Shown here piece after piece: positions 1 to 6,431 of a stretch of 12,181 bases of DNA (position 1 is the stretch's first letter; each line of letters begins with the position of its first letter). Below the pieces are notes generated by a model. The model searched no databases and was not told where the DNA came from. It saw only the letters and a program-made list of their open reading frames with translations. Source of the stretch: Physocladia obscura (Eukaryota; Chytridiomycota; Chytridiomycetes; Chytridiales; Chytriomycetaceae); the NCBI GenBank assembly GCA_027596945.1, contig JADGJH010000040.1, positions 1-12,181 of the forward strand, read 5' to 3'. The position numbers and the translations under genes were made by a program.

Positions 1-1970
1 GAAAAAAACAACACAACATACGGGTCCGTAAAGCAAAATTCCTTTCGTTGCAAAAACTTGAGGAACAGCCGCTTCAAGTTCGCCTCCCCAAAATAAACTC
101 TCCAGAAGAAACTCTTTAACTCCATCTAATCCACCAACGTTTCCAAAACCAATAGCTGGAGCAACAGCAGATACACCGTCATTGACAACAACGCCATGTG
201 CTCCTATACGCCGAGTTTGAGCGGAAACTTTTGCTATCGCGTCACGTAAAGATTGTACGGTCACGTTAACAGTATTTTTTGAGCTGGAAGGTAACGAATG
301 AACAGAAAAATTAACAGATTCGGAAACTAATGTGACAATATCGGCAAAATTCAATCCGATACATTCGTTCACTGCAATATTGTGCAAGATCTCGCTGGTG
401 ATTTCAGCAGACAGCAACCGTTTTTCGCCGGTGGAATTTGTTTGAGAAACTGCAGGCGAAAGCGGCAATGAAGTTAATGACGGCGATGGCGGTGGGGAAA
501 AAAAAGTTTTAAATATATGTGCTCGCGATTCTGCAGTCAGATTCGTCATTTCTAGATGCTCCTGCAACAATGATCAAAAGTAATTCATCATTAAAATAAA
601 ATCAAAATTATTACCAAGAATATCCCATTCAAAATAGACATATTAACACGCTCTGGATATGCAGTAACACCAATGATCATAATTCTGCGATTTTGTTTAT
701 CATCGCAATTTTCAAATTCCTTAATTTTCTGTAGGGCGTCGTATAAAACCGAATAGATATTTTGAGACGAAAAACCGTTATCACTTGATACAAGTGATTT
801 TGGAAACAGCAATTCAAGCTTGTCGAAAATTACTGTTTTTCGCATTAAAATTTAGAAAAGAAAGAAAAGTAGCAACTCAACAGATGCATTTCTTTGATGC
901 GAAAACTCGTTCAAAAATGCGGACAAGCTCTTTTGGTCGATACCGGGGAGGGACACCAAGAATACGAGATAAGCTTATTACATACGACTGTAAAAAATAA
1001 AAAAAAAACACTGTTTTAGAAAAGTTAATCCTTTTGACCCCTTTCTCTTCTTATTTTTTACCTCAATTTTCAAGCTATCGCAAATTTCATTCAACATGGT
1101 TGTTTTCCCTTTTTAAGTCCGCATAAATAATAAATGAACAAATAAATAAAAAAGCTACCGGATCCAGTTGGGCCAATAAGCAATACACCATAGGAACTTG
1201 AAGAAAATGATGATGAAACGCTGCCATGATCACAGTCATTCAAAACAACGGCTTTAAATTCATTCTCTTCATTCTCATCAAAAGCAAAAGAATCATACAG
1301 AAAAAAAGCATCCAAAAGATTTAACAAATAGGAAGCAACAATCCCAAATGCATTGATTCCAAAATGAATACGTTCTGTTTGTTCTAGTGGCCAATCGGCC
1401 GTTATAAATGGCAGCAAAAATACAGTATTTTTGGTAACGACGCCATAGAATTGATTCTTTGCAGCAACGTTATTCTCAAATTCAATGGACGATACAGTGA
1501 CATTCACACGATCTCCATTGAGAGATTCCAGAGAAAACTCAATTGATGGATAAAGAATGGCTGCTGCCAGTTGCGATACGATCCAATGATTAGGCATGGA
1601 CAAATATAGGAAAGGCGCAGTGAATGCGAAGGAAAGGGTAGCGATAGCGATTGGATTGATGGAAGCTGCAGGAACAACGGAAGCGGAAATATTGATGTTT
1701 TCATTTGTTTTAAAATATTTGTGAATGTATTCGAAAAGAGATGGCGACGACGCGAGAAGATGTGTTGGCGTATCGAACCCAAGTTTTAGCAGCGATTCGC
1801 TACGTGGAACTACAACCGCGGGTACCACTACAGCAGCTACAACTGCAGGATCAGTGGCAATGTCGGCATTATCATCTGGCCGCAGATAAATTACGTTAGG
1901 CAATTCGGATACTGCCTCTTTCTTGTTGTTCACAAGCAATGTCCGAACGTGCTCAGAGGACACAAGCAGG
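1..1970 (-). CDS. PEX1: PEX1-like peroxisomal AAA+ ATPase, partial at both ends
   Basis: Type II double-ring AAA+ ATPase that, with PEX6, extracts the ubiquitinated import receptor PEX5 from the peroxisome membrane. Exons on the minus strand: 1970 (or further 5') to 1159, 1108-1062, 987-882, 832-615, 561-22; the next intron (GTATGT) runs off the window. About 574 residues are visible. The D1 P-loop reads GPTGSGKTT and is split by the first intron. The D1 Walker B is CILIFDKLELLFPKS, with Lys in place of the usual Glu. Sensor-1-like IMIIGVTAYP follows, then a Pro/Ser-rich insert, then the start of D2: GFGNVGGLDGVKEFLLESLFW and GILLYGP, where the window ends. The D2 entry 'LLESLFW...GILLYGP' resembles PEX1 more than PEX6 or Cdc48, but another family member is possible. 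About 270 residues precede D1, far fewer than usual for PEX1. The open frame reaches about 2038 without an ATG; a good acceptor (TTGTTCCTGTTCACAG) ends at 1971, so 1970 is taken as the exon start. Confidence 0.74.
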
Positions 1971-2171
1971 CTGTGAACAGGAACAATCGAATTTAGTGCA
2001 GGATTAGCCGCGCGAATAGAATAGATAGAAGTATTTTAGTACTCAACGCCATTGGTCCGCCCGAGAATCGGAAGCCTAGTGTTCGTTGCGCTGATGCCGA
2101 AGCTTTCGAAACTCCCGCAAATTCAATTCGCATTATTTGTCATCACAAAACGGATAGAAATTGATGGAAAA
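1971..2171. promoter_or_regulatory. Divergent intergenic region between PEX1-like gene and FAD synthase
   Basis: About 200 bp separate the first supported PEX1 codons (minus) from the preferred FAD synthase ATG (plus), so both promoters must lie here or overlap neighbouring coding sequence. I see no clear TATA box. The minus strand carries ATGs at 2052 and near 2145 that could belong to an upstream PEX1 exon, and a GTAC-type donor just after the 2052 ATG. The region may therefore be partly coding or intronic on the minus strand. Confidence 0.5.
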
Positions 2172-3275
2172 ATGGCAAACTTGACTTTGACATCAACAAC
2201 AGCAATAGAAACGACAGCAACAGCAAATCTTCAATATGAGAATTCGGCCGCAAGTAGTAATGTAGGCGAGAGCTTGCGAGAAAATGAGATTCATGCTGAG
2301 GCAGTGCTACGAGAGGCAATTGCTCGATACGGGTGAGTCCTTTAATTTTGAAACCGGTTATTGAATAATTACTTTCTTTCATTTTGCTGTTATAATTATT
2401 GGACGATTAATGGTAATGACTGATTTTCGGATTGGGTTATTTGTTGATGATTTGTTGATGATGGATAATTTGGCTTGTTTCTGTTGGATTGGTTTTGGTT
2501 CCTTTTTCTGATTTGTTTTGGTTTTGCTGGTCTTTGGTTTTTGGTTGCGTTGGTTATTTATTGGTGTGGTGGTTGTGTCTTCAGGGTCGCTGGTGTTGGG
2601 CTTAGTTTCAATGGTGGCAAAGACTGCACAGTGATGGTTGCCCTGCTGCGCCTGCGACGCGTGGTTGACGGTGCAATGCCACTGCCGTGTCTCTATGTGG
2701 CTTCCGCCGACCCATTCCTTGAAGTTGACACCTTTGTTGATCACGCTGCCGCCGTTTTCAACCTCTCAGTTTTTCGCTCAACTCTCAATATGAAGGACGC
2801 GTTGAAAGCATTCCTGGCTGAATATCCTACAATTCAAGCGGTGCTGATTGGAACGCGCCGCACTGACCCCTACTCAAGTACACCCTTCCGTTCATGTGTC
2901 AAATATATTTATATAATAACCGCCGTCTCCAACATCCACAGACCACCTTGAAGTTTTTGATCCCACCGATAACGGCTGGCCGCCTTGCATCCGTGTTCAC
3001 CCTGTTCTCGATTGGTCTTATAAACAGATTTGGGACTATTTGCTTGATCACAAAGTCAACTATTGTTGTTTATATGACGTTGGGTACTCTATATTTTCCT
3101 CACTCATGGGTCGCGTTTACTCACAAAATATTAAACAAAAAGTTACACATCTCTTGGTGGAATAAACAATACCTTGCAAAACCCTGCCCTGAAAAACGAA
3201 CGCGGAGGTTTCGATCCAGCATACAAGCTCACAGATGGCTCCCTTGAAAGAAATGGTCGCATCCGAAAACAATAA
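2172..3275 (+). CDS. FAD1: FAD synthase (FMN adenylyltransferase), PAPS-reductase fold
   Basis: Transfers AMP from ATP to FMN to make FAD, the last step of flavin cofactor synthesis. Exons 2172-2332, 2585-2877, 2942-3083 and 3143-3275 join in frame to 242 residues. Visible motifs: the PP-loop SFNGGKD at residues 61-67; GTRRTDPYS at 143-151, the family's flavin/adenine-binding signature; then TDNGWP, RVHPVLDWSY (169-178), LYDVGYTSLGG and NPALKN, ending in the usual ERNGR-type tail. This is the single-domain form, without the molybdopterin-binding-like N-terminal domain of animal FLAD1. The ATG at 2172 has a strong context (aaaATGg); an in-frame ATG at 2094 would add 26 residues. The first intron is long (252 nt) and T/G-rich. 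An AATAAA overlaps the TAA stop (3271-3276). The gene is divergent from PEX1 and convergent with ALG7. Confidence 0.93.
2333..2584 (+). other. Long T/G-rich intron 1 of FAD synthase
   Basis: GTGAGT...TCTTCAG intron of 252 nt, several times longer than the gene's other two introns (64 and 59 nt). From about 2400 to the acceptor the plus strand is almost only T and G, with repeated short words such as TTGTTGATGAT and TTTGGTTTT. Its complement therefore gives a spurious Lys/Thr/Asn/Pro-rich open frame. Confidence 0.8.
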
Positions 3276-3330
3276 AAACAATTAGAACAATCCTGAGGTC
3301 TTCTATTTTTCATTTTCGCAGCCTTCCACC
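3276..3330. other. 55-bp convergent 3' intergenic gap
   Basis: Stops of FAD synthase (plus) and ALG7 (minus) face each other across 55 bp. The plus-strand AATAAA sits on the FAD synthase stop; I see no canonical AATAAA for ALG7 in the gap. The two 3' UTRs very probably overlap into the opposite gene. Confidence 0.7.
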
Positions 3331-5192
3331 TTACAGATCAGAGTGCCCACTCCCGCTGACAATATTCCCTTTTCCAGCTGCTGAAACATTATCCTGCCTA
3401 TAAAACAAAAATGCCATTCCATACCGAATCGCAAATCCGACAATACAGAAAAATACTTGTGTTGCACCAATACGCAGTGTCGCATTCTCTTCACTTGTGG
3501 GCCCAAACTTGACGAGCAGCAAATTTATCAACGTCAGATTATTACAGCTGATCATTTTATTATTCGTATCTCGCTTGACGTCGGCAAGTTGGAGAAATTC
3601 AAGAATTCGAATCATTGTCAATCCAATTGTTCTTGTGTTTTCGAGGTTTACACGTGTTGGTTCAATCAGTCCAGTATTCGTGTTCAATCTAAACGTTCAA
3701 AGCGAAAACCGGCAAGCAAAAGTGTACAGTCAGTCAGTGATGAAACAAAAAGTGCGAGCAAAAATGACGCCAATTTGGTGTGAGCGACGAAACAAAAAGA
3801 TAAGAAATGAAGAAGAAATGAGCACTAAACTGTGGCATGCGGTGCCGTGGACATTCAACAAATCCAAATAATTGAGGGCAGGAATACAGAAAATTAAACA
3901 CTTGTGGAAACATGAACAAAACAACCGTCTTTGTGAATCGTCCAAGAATCCCAACTACCGCGAACGTCATACCGGCAAAGTATACATAAGTATCTCCTCC
4001 AAAGCATCTTGCCGGATACCTGTGTATGCAGTTTTCAGGTGCATGTTTGAAATTTTATAAAAATACGTCAAGCAAAAATGCAATAACATCAAATGACCCA
4101 CCAATTATGCCGTAAATATCCAATTGTAACACCCAAAAACGGCATTAAAAAATACACACTTATACTATGAGCTTCTTTTGTTGTTTGGTACTGTGTTGTG
4201 AAAATCTGGTACAAACTATTCAATAACAACGCGGATCCAATTACAAGACATTGAACGCCTTCGACTCCATTCATTCCGGCGATAATATTGATAGCATTTG
4301 TTGCAAAAATGCAAAGTGCTGCCATATACGCGTAATATAAAAATCCTACGCAGGCCGAAATTAGATTATAGTAAATTTGAGAAATGAAAACTTGCCAAGA
4401 TCCACAATCGATCCCAATCCCCATAAACCCCTCAAAGGAACAGGTACAACCATATGAGTCACATTATATGTCACCATATACACCATCAGGAGAGGAATAC
4501 ACGCAAATAACGGCTTTTTGACTTTTTAAATAAACCAATAGAAGAAACACCAATCTAAATACCATCCATATCTTGACTCTCCATCTGATATCGACGACAT
4601 CATCAACAAATCCCAGAAAAAGCATAGAAAATAAAGTGAGAAGACCGGCAAGGTATTGGCCAAGCTGTACAGGTTGTCAATGAAAGTAAGAAATTGAAGG
4701 ATGAAAGGAATGAAACCAAACTGTGTCGTGTGGAAAAGTTGGTAAACCAAGGAAATGCAAACCAGAGAGTCGGCCGTCGGGATTTTGAAGATCCCGGAAA
4801 AAGGGAACAAACGGCACTGGAATAAACAGAAACATTGCTGCCAAATAAACACATCCTGCAATGAGACCCATACTTTCGGCTCTAAATAACAGAAATCGTA
4901 TTTAATTAGCTCAAGTTGACTCATTACGTAAATACTGAATATTAAGCGATATGAAGGGCGAAATACAGTCGCGGAAAAGTAATGCGTACATAATAGGTGT
5001 ATTATGTTTTAGTTGGTCCTTCCCGAATCGTCCATGTTTTATAAAAACTTCGCCAACAAGAGGAATAAATCGGTATGTTGCATAGTAAGCTACAACGGCC
5101 ACTACGATTGATACCACTAACGCATTGTGCATCAATGCAATCCCGAGTGCAAGAGGTACTGAAAACCAGGCGACTGTCTTCACGTTTTCCAT
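3331..5192 (-). CDS. ALG7: UDP-GlcNAc:dolichyl-phosphate GlcNAc-1-phosphotransferase
   Basis: Multi-pass ER membrane enzyme that adds GlcNAc-1-P to dolichyl phosphate, the committed first step of N-glycan precursor synthesis and the target of tunicamycin. Seven exons: 5192-4990, 4881-4722, 4664-4563, 4513-4396, 4345-4102, 4019-3831, 3688-3331, giving 457 residues in unbroken frame. Family signatures in order: [11 protein letters not shown] with the Mg-binding Asp pair at 142-143; [24 protein letters not shown] (211-224); [13 protein letters not shown] (274-286); [27 protein letters not shown] (332-338); [11 protein letters not shown] near the C-terminus. Hydrophobic helices alternate throughout. 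It is about 50 residues longer than human DPAGT1, partly through a polar tail of about 20 residues. Intron 4 has GC-AG ends. The ATG at 5192 has a good context (GAAATGG). It lies 112 bp downstream of the SR gene on the same strand. Confidence 0.95.
4346..4395 (-). other. GC-AG intron in ALG7
   Basis: 50-nt intron with donor G|GCAAGT and acceptor GCGTAG|GA. Splicing here joins DL to GFLYYAYM, exactly matching the conserved DLG(I/F)LYYVYM of the family. No GT donor nearby preserves both frame and motif. GCAAGT is the typical non-canonical GC donor. Confidence 0.85.
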
Positions 5193-5304
5193 TTCAAATC
5201 AAACTTTTTCCTTTATCGAAATAAAAAATACACCACACACGGCAGCCCTCACCAAAATCACTGCCAGAAACCTTTTTTTGTTTTATAGTTTTTTCTTTTC
5301 AAAT
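5193..5304 (-). promoter_or_regulatory. SR-ALG7 intergenic gap with TATAAAA
   Basis: The 112 bp between the SR stop and the ALG7 ATG contain a minus-strand TATAAAA (5287-5281), about 90 nt before the ATG, followed by A-rich sequence. It could be a core promoter element for ALG7 or a variant polyadenylation signal for the SR gene (it is about 20 nt after that stop). No acceptor-like TTTCAG precedes the ATG. Confidence 0.35.
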
Positions 5305-6387
5305 TCAATCACGTCTTGGCGAGCGAGAATCCTCACGGCGACGCAGTGGAGATCTGCTGTCCCGACGGAGTGGACTGTCATATCTACGACGCGGAGGAGA
5401 TCGGCTGTCATATCTACGACGTGGTGGAGATCTCGATCTTGAGCGTCTGTGGATATACGTTCGACAAAAGCGAGAAAAAAAAAATTGCAGATTTTAGCTG
5501 TCAAACCTTGTAAACGGTAAAATAAAAAATGAAAAATAAGACGCGAAAAAAGGTGGAAAAATGGACCGCTGTAGAAATCAGAGTAATAAACTAACGATTT
5601 CGTCAGGTCAAAGGAATGCCAGGAAACAGGACTAAGCTCGTCTAGAGAGTAGAGGCTGAAAAAGGCTGTGTATGTATGTATGCGTATATTTGTGCAAAAA
5701 TGGGAAAGGGGACGAAAATGGTGGGGGTACAGTACGGGTATTTATTATTACCTTCTTGGTGGCGAACGTCTTCTACCGCCTTCTCTGCAATCTCTCGCAA
5801 AGTGGCCTTCTCTGCCACATTTGAAACATTCATTCGAGTTTCTGTCATCTCGACGGCCACCTTTGGCCCATTCAACTACAAGGCGGGCTCCAAAATCGGG
5901 AAGCTGATAAAATAAACCATCAGATTTAAGAAACCCAAACAGGAAAACGGAAGCAGAAGCTGGTGTTAGCCAAAGAAAATAGTAAATTTGTATCATAAGT
6001 CTCACATCCATTCCATCTGTGTCTCTAATGGCGTCTTCGGCGTCTCTCTTGTCCTCGAACTCCACGAACGCAAAATTGAACTAGTTTAGGATAAGTTTAC
6101 CAAAATGCCAGTCAGGTAGAGCCGAATGTTTTTTACCGAAGCGCCGCGTTTAACATCCAAGCGGCTGATGCGGCCAAACTTTTGGAACTGAAGGCAAAGC
6201 AGGTCAAATGTTAGAGCTGGATATGCTTGGCAAATAGCAAAAGGCAACAGGTAAGAGCAATGTGGAAGCGCTCCTCGAACGGAGACGGTCGAAACAGAAA
6301 CAGGCTTAGCGAATATAACTTCCTTACAATGTCCTCAAGGTCGCGGACTTTCATCTCGCTTGGGAGTCTTCCAATGAAAAGCGACAT
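5305..6387 (-). CDS. SR splicing factor: RRM, CCHC zinc knuckle, RS tail
   Basis: Nuclear pre-mRNA splicing regulator of the SRSF7/RSZ type. Five exons: 6387-6328, 6187-6137, 6080-6006, 5903-5752, 5446-5305, giving 159 residues. The single RRM spans about 1-75: RNP2 LFIGRL at 3-8, DLEDIFQKFGRI, and RNP1 FNFAFVEF at 38-45, ending ARLVVEWAKGG. A C-x2-C-x4-H-x4-C knuckle (CFKCGREGHFARDC) occupies 88-101. From about 107 an RS domain begins with RSPPRRRSRSRSPP and includes two tandem 10-residue units around SPPRRRYDS. The last exon is read in the frame that gives RS dipeptides; other frames are also open. The start is the ATG at 6387, only 44 bp from the upstream gene's stop. Which paralogue it is cannot be told; the layout matches animal 9G8, plant RSZ and fungal RRM-knuckle proteins. 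Confidence 0.93.
5375..5434 (-). repeat. Two 30-bp tandem units in the RS domain
   Basis: Adjacent copies at 5375-5404 and 5405-5434, sharing the 16-base core CTGTCATATCTACGAC on the plus strand. They encode near-identical decapeptides (SPPRRRYDS-type). The DNA identity beyond what the protein requires points to recent duplication. Confidence 0.8.
5447..5751 (-). other. Long intron 4 of the SR gene
   Basis: 305-nt intron (GTAATA...ATCCACAG), the longest in the window, splitting zinc-knuckle exon from RS exon. It is pyrimidine-rich on the sense strand and contains extra acceptor-like sites, including CATACACAG and TTTTTCAG near 5650-5660. I see no RNA gene or nested ORF of note in it. Confidence 0.75.
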
Positions 6388-6431
6388 ATTTTCGTTTTGA
6401 AACAAGAAAAAAGAAAAAAATAATTGTTTTT
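6388..6431 (-). other. 44-bp gap between two same-strand genes
   Basis: Between the coiled-coil gene's TGA and the SR gene's ATG lie 44 bases, mostly T-runs then AAAACGAAAAT. There is no AATAAA and little room for a promoter, so the SR promoter and the upstream 3' UTR must overlap neighbouring sequence, or the two are co-transcribed. Confidence 0.8.

Noticed and set aside
1159..1963. GTG at 1963 as the start of the PEX1-like protein
   Set aside because: Non-ATG start is unlikely in a eukaryotic nuclear gene; the frame stays open upstream and a good acceptor lies at 1971.
2379..2744. Minus-strand Lys/Thr/Pro-rich open frame
   Set aside because: It is the complement of the T/G-rich FAD synthase intron and part of its second exon; composition alone explains it.
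5283..5504. Minus-strand frame reading through the RS exon and ending in KKKL as an independent gene
   Set aside because: The RS-dipeptide frame of the same exon fits the SR protein; the other frame is kept only as a possible alternative splice outcome.
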